Of a DNA stretch of 64,000 nucleotides, positions 13,196 to 27,307 are shown in pieces. This stretch comes from Solea solea (Eukaryota; Chordata; Actinopteri; Pleuronectiformes; Soleidae). Below the pieces are notes generated by a model, which was not told the DNA's origin, made no database searches, and saw only the letters and a program-made list of their open reading frames with translations. Each line of letters starts with the position of its first letter. Position 1 is the stretch's first letter. The stretch lies in contig NC_081150.1 of the NCBI RefSeq assembly GCF_958295425.1, positions 5,579,001 to 5,643,000 of the forward strand, written 5' to 3'. A program made the translations under genes and the position numbers.

Positions 13196-16100
13196 TAAAG
13201 AGAGCGCAAGGTCAAAAGAAAGTGAAAAATAAAAGGCAAATGTGTGGGGGGGGGGGGACTATCGTAAAGCTGGAGTCAGTCATAAGAATTGTGCAATGTA
13301 GCTGATAATGTTTTGTGAACCTCTGCCCCTCGTCTGAGAAAGCAGAGATGCAGCAAATTGCTCAGACAAAATTGGAAACGACAGACACAAACAAAGACAG
13401 AGAATAATGTAAACTATATAATTTATCTTCTTTAGCAAAGTAGCAAAGCCTCGACGCGACCAGTTTCTATGAACTGAACCGTACGGGGAAACCCAGTGGG
13501 GTGTGTATTTGCACCTCATATTTTCGGACTACTTCAGCAGCAGACGGTGAACGCTGCAAACGACTTGACCATTGCCCTCAATTCTAAGCTACTTTGAAAC
13601 CCATCAGGAGGACTGTTGTTGTTTCAGACTGAGCAACGTGGAGAGAGACTGAGAGAGAAAAAGAAAGTTTAACTCAATCTCGGGGTGAGCGTCTGGCCAT
13701 TAATAGCCGTTTATCAACAGCACTGCCAACACACGCCAAGGCCAATAAGTACCAGCTGATGCTCTGAGTCCCAAAGTCTGAAGTGTAACACTGCCTCTGT
13801 GACACTGTACGAATGCAAACAAACCAGGCCTCATGCTTCGTAAAAGAACACGGATGGAATAATTCTCTCATTTTCCAACATTTGTCCTGATTTAATTCTT
13901 TTGAGAAGCACAACAGCAGGGAATCTATCAGCGGGGACAAGTGACTTCTGTAGAAACAAAGCATTGTTGCTACTCTTCATATTACCTACAGCTCTCAAGA
14001 GTGTTTCCCAAAAGTCTGCTGTTTTGGACAGTTGTATCCCTCTCAGCTGTCAGCACCTCAGCTACATTCACGGACTGTTCACGCTTGACATCGAAATCAA
14101 CAAGCTAGTGAAACTGAAACTCTCCATTTTTCTGTAAGGGCACAAAGAAAATGGGGGTGGGGGGGGAATACAAACAGCAAGATGTTTTGGTCACCTTGAG
14201 CCATGCTGGAGACTCACTAATCAGAGCCTGTGGTTTAGAGCTAATGGCTTTCCCCCTCCACCTAACATTAAATAACAGCTACATGGCTGTGTTCAACCGA
14301 GCAGTCAAGGACTTAAGTGATGATTCCACTCAAATAAACTGCCTCAAGTTGGAGAATTTTTGGATACTCAAAGAATGATCAGTCGTTGAAGGAGAAGATC
14401 TGCAAGACTTAAAAGGTCCAACACATTAAATGTAATGCAACATCTTTGAGATCATCATCCAGCTGCACATGATTAAGTGAAGGTAACAAACTAATGACTA
14501 CGTTAAACAATAATTACTGACAAGTTGCTTAAATATAAACATGTAACACTAGTTAAGAGTTGTGAACCAGCCACAGCAAAGCAGGAGAAGGAGCATTGCA
14601 CCCATAATGTTCTCCAAAACAACATGTAATCCTCCCCATGCCAATGCAATAGGACCTATAGCTAAATATGTTCATTTATATAGAATTTTATTCTGAAGTG
14701 TTGAAAATAACTATGCGAGACGGTGTTTTTTCCATAAACATAAACTGCACCATAATTGTTGCATCACAAGTCCAAACCCGGAGTCTATATTATCCACGGA
14801 GAAGCTTGCAAAATGGACACTTAAATAAAGGATTCAGGTACGAAATACTCGCAGTGATTAATGACGCCTCAGGCTGAAAATTGTTTATATTCCGTTCTTC
14901 AACATATTTGAAATAAACCTTTATTCATTCTCTCACAGGGACCTGGCCCAGTCTCTTCTTTCTAACTCCTAACTCCAGATTTTCTTTAGGGCAACATGAA
15001 TTGAGATAAATCATGCGTTTTAATCAGAGAACTCCACACATGCTGTAACGCTCCCGAAGACCTGCAAGGGCGAATGCATAAATGCAGTGACAAGTGGCTC
15101 ACATCAAAACACCAATACCCATTATTTTTCTGTTTATGCTGAAAAGCCACAGCGTCGCTGACAGGTGTCAATGCGTCATTTCATGCCTCCGGCTAATTTT
15201 GAAAGGATAAAAAAACACATTATTCTTCTGAAAAAGCAGCAGTTCAATCATATTTGCTCGGCATATACAATAATTATGCAAACGTGGCACTTCACACATT
15301 GTTTGCGCCGGCGCTAAGAACACAGCAGTAGTATGCTGTAAAGTACTCTGCTGTGCATCGTGGGCAGAATGTCAACTGCTAAAAAGTCACTAAGAAATCA
15401 AAGATGTCTCTGGTGTAGTAGTGGAAAAGAATCTCACCCAAAAAGTGTCTGAAGGGAAGGGTATGGACAGAGCTGTAGAGAAATAAATAAATCCCACTGA
15501 AGCCTGGCAGCATCTGAGGGCGGTAAGCAACAGAACAGTGCTACCATCTTGAGTCTGACTGTGATGTGAGACTCGTGAAATGTCCACAGTACTTTGAACT
15601 GGCGAGACACAAAAAAATGAAGAGTAAAGGGGAGGAGAAGAGAGAAAAGTGAGAAAGGCTAACAAGAATACCGAAGCTGACAGAGATGAATAGGGTGGGG
15701 GGGAAAAGGCAGAGAGTGTGTGTGTGAGAGAGATGGAGTCAAAGTCAGAGGAGAGGTGACAGGCGGGGAGACAGACATAGAAACAGTGTGTGCGAGACAG
15801 AGGCAGAAAGTCAAAATGTGTCTGTGTAAACTTAGTGGCAGCACTTTGACGGGATAATTAGGGAGAGTGACTCCAGACGTGGACGTTCTCAGACTTAAGT
15901 GTGAGGGAAACAGACTCAGGCTGAACTCCTCTTTCGCCCTTATAGCTCCACCACTGCTCTCTAAAGTGGACTTGACCCCACTGACCAGTGAAAGCCAACC
16001 CAACTACAGCAGTGCTCTGCCTCCACCTCTGTCCATCGCTGCAGTTCAACCTGCTGACATCCTCTCAATACTTCTATCATTGGAAGCAGTGAGTCCCACA

Positions 16101-16809
16101 GGATGGGTAGAGGCTGACAAATGATGATGTTTTAGGGTTGGCAAATAGATTTTCAGATGATTTTTTCTTTTCCAGCCTCTTGCTTCTGCTGTATTAAATA
16201 AAATGCGGTTCATTTATCAAACACATGTCTTGAAAATGGCTGACCTACATTCAAAATAATAATAATCGTGCCAAAACTATTCAGGAAAGTTACGTGAATT
16301 TAATTATATTAGTGCATTCTAGTAAAAGTGAGGGCTTTTCTAATCATACCTGCCAAAAAGAAGACCAAATAATGCAATTCTTATTATTTTATGAATACTG
16401 TACATATATTATCGGTGTTCACAGTAAAGTCATTAGGTAATGCCGGGAGCTGTGGGCTGAGGCTTAGTCTGTCATCTCTGGCCTTGGCTATTGTTGTCAA
16501 ATCCTGATTTGAAAGCACATCGTTGAATAATTATGTCACAACGTGGTGAGTGCCAAGATATTTAAAGCAAAACCATAAATCAGCACTTTGAAAGCAGGTA
16601 CCAGCAGTAGATTCAAGTGGACGGTAGTATTAAGACAAAAGGTGTAAACACTAAAGAAAAAACCTAAATTTCATTTTTTTACAGCATAAATTACCAAACA
16701 GAACATGGTAAACAACACAATGTACTAATATTTTATAGCACACAAAACTACAGTAATCGCTGCAATCTAGGGCTTTCTAGTTTGTTTTTAGTTCTTTTAG
16801 AACAGTTAG

Positions 16810-17000
16810 TAGATCGAGTTCTCGCTGAAAAACAACTGCTCCAGTTCTCTCCAGTTTGATGGACGTCTTCTCCCAACTGCAAGTTTCACCTCTTTCCACA
16901 GATGTTCAGTTGGATGAAGATCAGGACACTTCAAAACAGTCCACTGTTTCTGTCTCCTTCATTCTTGGCTGCTTTCGGATGCACTGCACAGACTCAAAGC
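16810..17000 (-). pseudogene. Tc1/mariner transposase remnant
   Basis: Read on the minus strand, the sequence gives HPTEHLWKEVKLAVGRRRPS, then NWRELEQ. This matches the Tc1-family block after the catalytic core (SPDLNPIENLWKELK and RRRPSNLRELE). The piece upstream (plus 16935-17000) is the region that would encode the DNDPKHTS motif, but it is too damaged to read. Stops and deletions show it is dead. Confidence 0.75.
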
Positions 17001-17180
17001 AGCCTGTGCCCCCCCCACACACACACAGGAAAACATTCCCATAACATAACTGAGCCGCTTCCATATTTCACAGTGTGAAAACATAGAGCCTCTGTGAGCA
17101 CTGTGCCTAAAACCTCACATTTTGTTTCATCTTCAAAAAGCTACGTGATTTAATCAAAAATGCAGTGTTTTTAATTTGTA

Positions 17181-17460
17181 CTTCCATTCATTCCTTGAGT
17201 GCATCCAGAAAAGGTCGCCAGGCCATTGCAGGGCCAACATACAGGGATGAACAACCATTCACTCTCATACACACACCTATGGTTTTTGGTTATGGTTTCA
17301 GTGTCCTGTTGACCTAATTTGTATATTTTTGGATCGTGAGAGAGGACCCACTCGTACATGGGCAGAACTCGGAAAAATAGAAAGTCCCTTGATTGAACTA
17401 CATGGTCCCAGCTCGCCTCGCCTCCCCTCGGCTCTACACAGTTTGGTTGGCTTTCCATTA
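17181..17460. repeat. Diverged copy of the CCATCCATT-type repeat
   Basis: CATTCATTCCTTGAG, GGTCGCCAGGCCATTGCAGG, ACAACCATTCACTCTCATAC, TTTTTGGATCGTGAGAGAGG and CATGGGCAGAACTC follow the same order as the copy at 5 kb, with heavy divergence. Confidence 0.6.
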
Positions 17461-17509
17461 AAATATAGAACCTGAATGAAATGAATAAATGAATAGAACC
17501 TCCTCAAAG

Positions 17510-17880
17510 TGGGCGGGGTCATCACAGCGGCTGCATGAAACTGCCGTGACTTTGTTTTATACACGACACACACAAACTTGTGACTTATTTTCAGTGTACT
17601 GAATCATTAGAATCAATTAAGTACTTCAGTTCAGTACTTCCTCCATCACTCCGTCTGACACAGTCACTGAAATACAGCGGCAGGGTTTGTGATGCAGCTC
17701 GCGATCGCAGGCTTTCAGCAGCGCTGTCGCTAAATACACCAGACTCCTCTGTTCGATGATGAGATTTTAGACTTTTCCTTGCTAAATGTTGGAGATTAAC
17801 CCACGTTTTCAGGATTGTTAAGTCTTTTTAACTGATCTACACTTTGATTCTTCGATTTGCAGAAGCGAGTAGAGTCAAGA
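17510..17880. mobile_element. Inverted, truncated copy of the 58.2 kb element
   Basis: CTGTCGCTAAATACACCAGA then CTCCTCTGTT, CACTGAATCATTAGAATC-type sequence and GCTAAATGTTGGAGATTAAC match the reverse complement of 58440-58780 in the same order. The part matching 58250-58430 is missing. Confidence 0.65.
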
Positions 17881-19689
17881 GACAACAATGCCATCCACTT
17901 CACCTCCGTGTAGCCCTGGTATGTGTACGACTCACACGTACGCTATCGAGGCCTCAACTAAAATGCCTCCCATTCATTTTGAAGAGGCTGAGCTGCATTG
18001 TGGGTCCCTTGTTATGCAAATAATCGCACACAGGTGCAACCCAATCAAATCACAGGCATGCGTTTAGTGCCAAAACTACGCAGCCAAAACAGAACTGTCA
18101 GCCAATGTTGTTCTCCCTGTTGTTGATGGTTCTTTGGCAGCCAATAATAGAGATGGCAGACATCATCTCACTTTAGCAACTCTCGCTGTGGAGTTACAAT
18201 AAAAACTGCTCCGATAACCAAGTCCAGCACAGAGCATCAGGCCCGCCCACCGTCACGCATTTAGTCAAAATATGAGTCTAGCTCTGGTTCCATGGGCTTT
18301 AAATCTCAGTAATAATATTAGCCGACAGGGTCACAGGCTTGGAAATGGCACTGCAGCCTTCACCTTGAAAATGCCTGCCGATTATTTCCCAGCCTATCTC
18401 CTCTTCTCTCCTCTTGTCAATATTTAGTGGAGTTCACTCAATGATACCAAACAGCACAATGTGGACTGTTTCAGAATGAGCGTCTGTTTATAAATGTCGT
18501 CTTATAAAATGGATGGTACTAATTGAAGACAACAGCCTGTTTGAAACGTCTACAATCGACTTATTTATCACCACTTTCGGCAGTACTGCAATTATGCAGT
18601 CCAGGCCAAATACCTTTTAAGCGAAACCAGCTGTTTTAGGGGGGGATTTATGGCAAACCACAACCATGTACTTGTGCCTGACAATAATATCTTTTAATTC
18701 CAACACTTTGCAGTTCTGTTCACTTGTGCAGTTCTGGTCATGCCCGCAATTACCACAGGGCATAGATGTAAGGCATCATAATCAGCTCTCATTATGGAGA
18801 TGACATATTTAGGTATGATTCAGACAACCACACAGCCAGACTGTTTGTTGGTAGAGGAAAGAGTCTAGGACATGAATATTGTCCTTCATTTGTATTATTC
18901 ATCCCTCAAGCAGAGATTAAGAAGATTATCAAGTTATTATTTGCATTCAGGTGAACATAAGTAATCTTAAAAAACAGGGCAGTGAACTATACAACAATGG
19001 AAAAAAAAAAAGACATTTTGTTATTGTGTGTGTTTGTGTAATAAACTGAATGTATCTGCAGGTTTAAGGGCAGTTTGTTGCTAACTGGAGCAATGCTGCA
19101 AACTAGAGCACTGTCTCTGGTCCACTGCCATCTCTTCCAAAAAGTTAGTATATCGCCAAAGCTAGGCATCAAACAGAGTTGCATCTCTGACCCAGGAACA
19201 ATCAGGGCCTGTCTCACTGCAAGTGGCCAAAAGTTGCAATAGATGGCTTGGGTACATGGGGCATCAGCCCCAGTTTTGATTAAAGGGATAACAAGCAGCT
19301 CCATATGGTCCATGTGAAATACTAGGCCTAAAAACACTGACATGTTCCTGTGGTCTCTTCATCTGCAGCATTCCATACTTTTTGTTTTGTCTTTCTTTCT
19401 CTCTAGTTCCTCATCTTGGGTTTATTCTCTGTTCTCCCCAGCCGCCCACTTACCGTGCCCCCTGACCACTGTGCCGTTAAAGTACATACACACATCTGCA
19501 GAGACATAAATCTAATAGCACAGGGACCTGCTGGAAGGCACATCCTCATTTTAAAAATCACGATCTCAGACTTTCACAAACGCAGCCACGTCGAGTCACT
19601 TCTGTATCACCTCCTTCACGTCACTAATGATTCAATATTGAGCCGCGTTTCTGACACAGTTACTCTTTTGTTTTCTTGAGGTAGTAATT

Positions 19690-19920
19690 CATTCCCACAC
19701 AAAAGTCTGCAGCCTGTCCTGGTATCGCAGCAGGGTTAACACAGAGACAATCATTCACATGTACACCCAAGTGTAATTTAAACCCTCTCTGATGGATGTT
19801 AGAGGAAAGTGGAACACCCGCAGGACGCCCCTGCTTACACCACATAGAAAGCCATGCATCAAACCCGGGTCCTTCTTATTTCTTGGCTTATTACCCCAAC
19901 AACTAAACCACAGTGGGACC
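19690..19920. repeat. Diverged copy of the CCATCCATT-type repeat (right half)
   Basis: CAGCCTGTCCTGGTATCGCA, CAATCATTCACATGTACACC, ATCAAACCCGGGTCCTTCTT and CAACTAAACCACAG follow the right half of that repeat. It is strongly diverged. Confidence 0.5.
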
Positions 19921-20835
19921 TCTCACTACGCACTAATCAGCCCTTTGCTGTTGAGATAAGTAGAAGGGAATCCTGCTCTTGGTTTGCCTCAACACCTCCT
20001 CTCACATTAGTCTCATCACATGAAGATGTGGGCAACACGAAGCTGACGAGAGTTAGTATGCTTGGCCTTTAAAACGCTGTGAGTGCTCTGCCAAAAATAA
20101 AATTGGTATGTTTACCAACCCTTACGCTGATGTGTGGAGATGATATGTGATATTATGCCGATTTGGGGATGTTTATGCTTCAGCAACGTCAACAACACTA
20201 TCCAAGACAGTGTTACAGCTGCCAAACGTGCCGGCGACATTGCATCAAAACACACCGTTTGCAAATATTCAGTGTGTAAGCTATACGGTTCTGTTTGAAT
20301 TAATTAACAGTCATGTCTTACACTTCACACTTACCGCAAGTGAGGCCTCTGACTTGTCTATGAGTCATTTCCCAAGTAGCATGTGTGTAGCCATCATGTG
20401 CATTTTTTAAGAAGCCTTGTACAAGACTCTAAAAGAGGAAGAAGATTCAAATTGGGGGGAAAAAACCTTCGGCAAGAGAGTGTGTTTACCTCTCCCTCGA
20501 AGTTTGACCAACTGTTTCAACAACAAATAATGATTTTGAGTAATGAAACCGTCTTCCCTCTCTCGGTAAACAAGAAGCCGAACGGGCATAGCAACAGTAA
20601 CCAAGAGGGTTACAGCAGAAGGGAAGATCGGTGACTCACGCATAACCTTTCAGTCAAGAGTCAGACCTTTGTTTTAAACGGATGTCCGCTATTATCATAA
20701 TTCACCGATCTGCTCTATCTTGCTAAAACAGACAAACGCACACACACACAACTACACACAATGTATCGCGTTGCCTTTGTAAATGAATAATGAGAAGATT
20801 CTCTGCACAACAGCAACACATAAAGCCCACTGCTA

Positions 20836-20865
20836 TGACCTCATTCGAATTCGAATGTCAGGTCA
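20836..20865. repeat. Nearly perfect palindrome with AGGTCA half-sites
   Basis: A 16-bp perfect palindrome (CATTCGAATTCGAATG) is flanked by TGACCT on the left and, after two extra bases, AGGTCA on the right. The outer hexamers are oppositely oriented nuclear-receptor half-sites 18 bp apart. Confidence 0.8.
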
Positions 20866-23800
20866 AATTCACCAATCAGCTCCTTTTCAGCCGTAGTAGA
20901 ACTGTCACATCCAATTAAGCACTCACATACACATACACACACACACACACACTGCATCTTCATACAGATAATCCATTTTCAGTATTTATTGCTCTGGATG
21001 ATCACTTATATATGATGAGTGTGATATGTGAAAATCGCCCCCCTCTCTCTCTCAAACACACAGATGAGCGTATCCGCCGCACATTAATGAACGCACATGA
21101 CATTCAACACATTTCATGAAGCGCAAAGAAAAGTGAGTAAGAAAAAATAAAGGGATTTGCTGTACCTTTGCCTCTACCTACAGTATTTGAAGAGGAGAAA
21201 GGACCCGCAGAGGTAAAAGAGGGAAGAGTGTCGTCCCGCGAAGAGCACCAGAGAAAGACAGCAAAACGTATCAACAATTAGTCTACAAATGAGCTTGTAC
21301 ACTGACAACTGACACTTCCATGCAGAATGTTGACAATCATGCACATGGTGACAAAATGAGAGACAAGCGCAGCGGACAACCAACACATTACAATTCCCCC
21401 GTTCTGTGTTTTCTTACAGATCTTTCAGCAAATTTCCTCTCCAGAAATATGCACATATGCACAGCGTCTGAATATAAACGGTAGCGAGAGTTTGCTGATG
21501 TGAGGGATACGCAGTGGCTACTGAGGCCAGTCGTGTTTGAAGTCAAATGGAAATTTAAATAAAATGCTCTATTGACCTCCATTGTTATTCAGAGGAGGAA
21601 AAAAAGGAACGTAATGAAGAAAACGCTTACAGCGCCGCTAATGTAGCCCTCAATTTTGGACCGCTGCAGTTAATCGCTGTTATCGTAAAGGTCAGCACTG
21701 TCCAGTCAGCGATTGCTGCGTTGAACTATATGTGAAACCACAATGGGAATTTATTTTACATTTGCGTGCAAATCAAAACAGCTTGCTAACTTTATTCAAG
21801 TGAAGAGATGTTTCTGGATAAATGTTCACACAGGCTCTTTTCTTCCTGTTCCAAGTACTGATTGACTGGTTTCTTCAACACAAGCTAAATTTGAGTGACA
21901 ATCCGGGTTCATCAACTTCTTAAGCAACGCCGGTGGTATTAGAATGATGTAATATGACAGAAAGCTCAAGAATTTACACTGAATAAACCTTAGGTTTTGT
22001 GTTTTTAAACTTTAACTTTAAATACCGATAAAGATCATGAGTTAATACTGGAAACTATGGGAAGTTTATTTTGTGGACTACTGTTTTTATGGTCAAGATT
22101 GAAATCAAAATAATTCTATAGCATTTGCTCAGGGTTACTCAGGTAAGATTTAGGTGAGACAAAGAGTGCTGCTATGGCAAATAAACTTTCGGTAAAGTTG
22201 TTAAACTTAATAGATAAGTTTAGGTCATTTTGCATTATCCAACAGTTCTTCCTTATCTTCCTTCTTCCTCTTTTTATCTCAAATATTAATCCTTTGTCTC
22301 TCCAATCCCAACGATTCCCCTTATTCATCCTCCCTCCACGACCTACTCACTGCAGAGGATGAGCTGGAACAGGAGAGTGTGTCGCTGCATTTTAGCTGTG
22401 GCACCGTGAACGGCCCACAATTATAATACACAGAAACAAAGGGTGGAACGAGGGTGAGGAGACACACGGGGAGACACAGCATAGAAGGCGACGTGAGGAA
22501 TATGCCGTGCGGCCATGCACCTTTCCTCACCAATACACACACACACACCCTCCCACATCTCTGCAGCAACAATGGGAGCAGTGCAACACACAAATGCACA
22601 TGGACAGGTAGTGAAGGCACACAGCACAAATATACACCCCAAAACCAAGCCAGGCGGTGAGTGAAGAGAAGAAAAGAGACAAGAGAGCCACAAAGAATAA
22701 AAGAAAGTACCTTGCTCTGCCTTCAGGTGTGCGAGGCCTTGAAGAGAAACATCAAACACACGGGAAGAGAGAGAACATTTGAGGAACAACAGCACACCAA
22801 TACTACTCCTGTATTGTCATTATGCATGCTTTGCATGACGGCAAACCATGGCGATCACACTAAGAGCAAAAGCTTTCCCAAGTGCATTTGGAAGCTTTCT
22901 GTTGAAAGAAACAAATGACTAATAAAGAGAGCAATGCTGCATTTGAATATAAAGTAGCTCTGCAGGTTGTTTACGGAATAAAAATGTCAGTTACAACAAG
23001 ATCACTGGTACATTCCTGCTCGCTATTTCAAAGTGAATGCCTTCGTGTTGGTTTAAATAGGCTACATAGTTGTTACAGTTAAACTGAAAGAGTGACCTGT
23101 CCTTGTTTGAGACTCACCTGGGACTTTCTGGACTGCTGTGGACGTGTCAGAAGAAAAGGAGAAAAAGAGAGCAGAGAGAGGTCCTGCATTAGTTTCACAC
23201 TACAGACACTTTTGCATGTGGGTCTACCATGCAAAACATAGCACACTTCTAAGCATTGTGTTGTCATGTAAGGGGCAAAGAACTGCCCCTTGACATGCCT
23301 GATCAAAATCAATACCCCAGTATAAATCCCTGTGGAGAGAAAACACTTAAAGCATAATCTGTTCCCAGGGGGGAGGGGGGAACCAGATTGACACGACACC
23401 TTTGGAAATCAACTCTTTCACATTTTGAATATTGTTACGGCAACATAATATTCTGCGTCTCGTATCACACAGGCGGCCTCACACACATGAGAAGAGCCGT
23501 AAATCCGCACCACTGTGGATTTATCGTGTTGTGAGGTTTGTGGATCTCAGGACGCTTCATCTCAGACCCATATCCTTTTCCCTCCACTTCCACTTTTGCC
23601 TCTTTGACCCACACAGCAATGTTCCCCTTTACTGCTAACCCAAATTCAACACACCCCCCGAGGTTTCTCAGGGGAACGCTCTCCGTGGGATTCCCGGTGC
23701 TCACAGTTTGGCGCGGCAAAAGAAACGCGGCACACATTAAGCCTCATCTCTTGAAGCAAACTTCCTCACAAGGATCACAGCCGTGGATGACACCCTGTGG

Positions 23801-26800
23801 TTATCAAACACGGCAGTCTGATTTGGGGCACATAAGAGATGAGCGAGAGCACAGTTTCATTCGTATATAAGGACTTTAGCTTCACCCTTAATGTTTTACA
23901 CCTTAAAATGGGACATTTCTGTAATGAGAGCCTCTAAATAGTATCAGAGACTGACACGAGGAAATTAACCAAATTTTAATTAAGTGTCAGCTCTAATATA
24001 CAGTATCAGATGTAATTTTGACTGCCTTGATCACCATCATAGACGCCTGGTCTTTTCTTTTCATTAACTGATTAAAGTCATTATTGAATGTTAAATAGAA
24101 AAGTCTCAACATTATCACTTGTGGTGATAATGTGGTAAGGTGGTGGGGGGGGGTTTTGAAGATTTGCTCCACTCTCCTTTAGGGAAGTCCTCCAAAATGG
24201 CTGCTGCTTCTCCTCCCACATGAGAAAGGATGACATTGGTAGAGGAAAGGGAAGGACAAAGCATGGAAGTGGGGGGGATGGGAGACAGTGGCCAGCTGAT
24301 GGACAGCGGTGCACCTCCAGCTTTATGGAACAGGGGGAATTAGGAACCCCGAATATGTGCCCGACTGAGCACACACACTTTTTTTTTTTCTGACCTTGCA
24401 AAAGCTCGTGCTCAGTCAGTGTCCAGTGTGTCTATGTGTGTGGGAGTTTGTGTGTGAAACACTCTGTTTCCCATGTAGATAAAACCCTTTTCTCCTGATG
24501 CGACAGCATCCAGAACAAGCCAATGTGCTGTGGACGACATGTGGTCTGAGCATAATCCCCTGCTCTGTTTTACCAGCAGCTTCAACACTCAAATCCAAGC
24601 ATAATTTCCAGCTTGGGCACTAGACACAAATGCCCTCTGCGCTGAAATCAGGCAACTCCCTGCACCATTTTTTCCTCCTGACCTACTTTCTATCGTAATA
24701 TTATTGTAACTGTCATTTTTCCCCCCCATGTCTGTTTATTAATCCCCAAAGCTAAGCTCCAAGGCACCATTTCAGCAGTTGCTTAACAGTTTGCTTGCCC
24801 TTGCCTTGAATTACTAGCCTTCCATCAGACCAGCGAATATTTTCTAAGCAAAAAGGGGCCTTAAACGGTTCATTACATATGCAGGATGTATGAGAGTATG
24901 AGCAATCATTTTTACATATTCATTAAACCATCCACACTAGCTTTTAATAACCTTGACCTTATGCATATCTTGTAACCTAAAAAAAAAACCCCAAGGTATT
25001 GAAGGGACTTCATAATGTCACCCCCATTAATTTCACTGAAAAAAAAGGAAGAGGGACAATATCCAGATCATTACCATAAAAGATACTGATATTTGCACAG
25101 CTAATAGACGAGAGTGGAGTGGAGTTAATATTAAACATGACTCCAGGCAGTAAGACGCTGCTTAAGACTTATCATCGCATCACAAGACAAAAGTCAGAAG
25201 CTACAGCAGCAAATTTGCCTGCCAAAGTCAACACATGTGAAGAGTGAGTGGTGAGTGGTGTCTAATTTCAGCTCATTGCCCTGACACAGTTAGTCACGCT
25301 GATACATCCTGAGCCACATGGGAGGAGAGACTGAACATGTGTTTTATGGCCAACTGTTTATGGCGCTAAGCTGCTAGCCGAGCTGGACGGTTTTGGGGAG
25401 AGCTTCTGGAGCTCAGGCAGAGACAGGTCTGTCTCGTGTTTCTCGTGATATGATAATACTTCCACAGGAGCTGTCCTGCTGAGTAAGAAATGGGCAAACA
25501 CTCTGGGGACTGTTGTTTCTTCGGTGGAACAAACAAGTCCTACTATCCCCATGCTATTTTCTCATTTCAAATGTTATTTCTTAATTCGGCCCCACTTTTC
25601 ATATTTCCCACTTGGCCACTGGGCTATAGCGAGCAACCAGTAAGAATACAGCTGAAAGAAAATGCTTCCAAGGCCAAGTTCACTCAGTCAGTCAGTCAGC
25701 CAGCCAGCCATCTGCCCACTTTAAGGAGCAGCTCCGGGGCATCGTTGCTCTGCGTGTTCTGTGCTAAGATAATGCAATGCAAATACGTGTGAGAGCGTGC
25801 ATCTATGCAAGGCCCGGGCACATCTGATGATGTAACATTTAAATATTCACACGCTTGACAGATGGCTGTTGTTTCCTGTTAATGTACAGCACGGGCAACA
25901 GGATGCCAACACAGACAGGTGTGCAAAGTGGTTGTTCATATCACCCCACAAACACCCTGTGCTCCAGGGTTCGCTTATAGGATTCTATCACTTGTGGGCA
26001 CGTTGATATAAAATTCCGTGCCAGTTTACTGGCAGACAGTCGGAATTGATGGTGGTGTTTGTGCAAGCATTTTCCAGGAAAATTGGCCATCTCTGTTCTC
26101 ATTATACTCCTAATTATGGTTCCCAGTCTCTGTGGCATAATCAACAATCAACCACATCATTTAATGGGGAGGCGGAAAAGAGCGGAAAGTCAGATCAGCC
26201 GGGAAGCAAATATGACTACTCTCCCTGAGTGGCTCTTTCATTGTCTGAAAACAGAGGAAAACGGAGAGTAAGTGTGGGACCAGATGTGTGGGTGAGATAG
26301 AGACAGACAGACTGACAGACAGAGTAAGCAGGGGTTGGTTTGTGTCCTGCAGCTAACCTACTGGGACAAATTAGGGTACAAAAGGCCTGCAGAGTTTTCA
26401 CTTGTCATACTTGCTCAGCCTTGCGGCTGAGATGTGACCATCTCTGTCCTCGTTCAAGCTGTCTCGAGGAGTTGCAAGCACACACTGAAAACCTTGGTTG
26501 TTTCAACATGAGAATGTTACAGCTCCCACATCGGCTCTCGGAAAGCTTGCAGGCAAATGCAGACTCCTCCTCCTCCTCCTCTTCTGCTTTCTTCTCCATC
26601 AACTGTTCAACACAGGCAATGAGCAAATAGGATGAACAAAAAGGGGGCAAGTCCAGCCTGTCCGCTTGACTGCTCCGCAACCAGCACATTGCGTGCTGTC
26701 CTGAACAAGGCCTCGGGCTAGCGCTTGGGATTTAAGCTCCAAACAGCTTCGGTTGAGCAGCAAATGAAAAGCCATATTATGAAACCAAATGGAAGAAAAA

Positions 26801-27287
26801 ACGCTGCACAGAAATCTGCGTGCTATAATCATGACAAATAATGAAATCCCTAGTAGGCACAGTTGAAAATGGCTTTTTGTCCGGAGAGCGTTCCCAGGGT
26901 TTTGGTCAAAATGGAGTCACCCTTCAACCATGTCAGTGTGATTTAGGCAGGCAGGCAGGAAGTGGGTTAAGTGGAGGGAAATTGACATGGGTCTGTTCAC
27001 ACTAAGTAATCCTTCACAATCCAAAAAAAAGCATTAAGCATGGAAGAACATAGAGCATTTTTTTTAGCCTCTGAATTACTGATCTAAACATTGTTTGTTT
27101 TTAAATGTGGCATAACCAGTACCAAGCACGAAGCCAGTTATTCTTGGCGTCAGTTGGCACTGATCTAAAGGCTGCTCACATTGCTGGGTTTTGAAAGACG
27201 TAGGTTCAAACATTAAGCAGCCACCAACATGGCATTGTAGAGTACAAGTAAAATGATCTTTTAGTATTTCATGGAGTGGGAGAAAAT

Positions 27288-27307
27288 AACCACTTTTAAA
27301 AGTGGTT
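27288..27307. repeat. Perfect 20-bp palindrome
   Basis: AACCACTTTT is followed directly by its reverse complement AAAAGTGGTT. No element is recognisable around it. Confidence 0.85.

Noticed and set aside
21600..21730. Possible conserved noncoding element in the large intron
   Set aside because: The sequence looks unique and balanced in composition, but without cross-species alignment there is nothing to support it.
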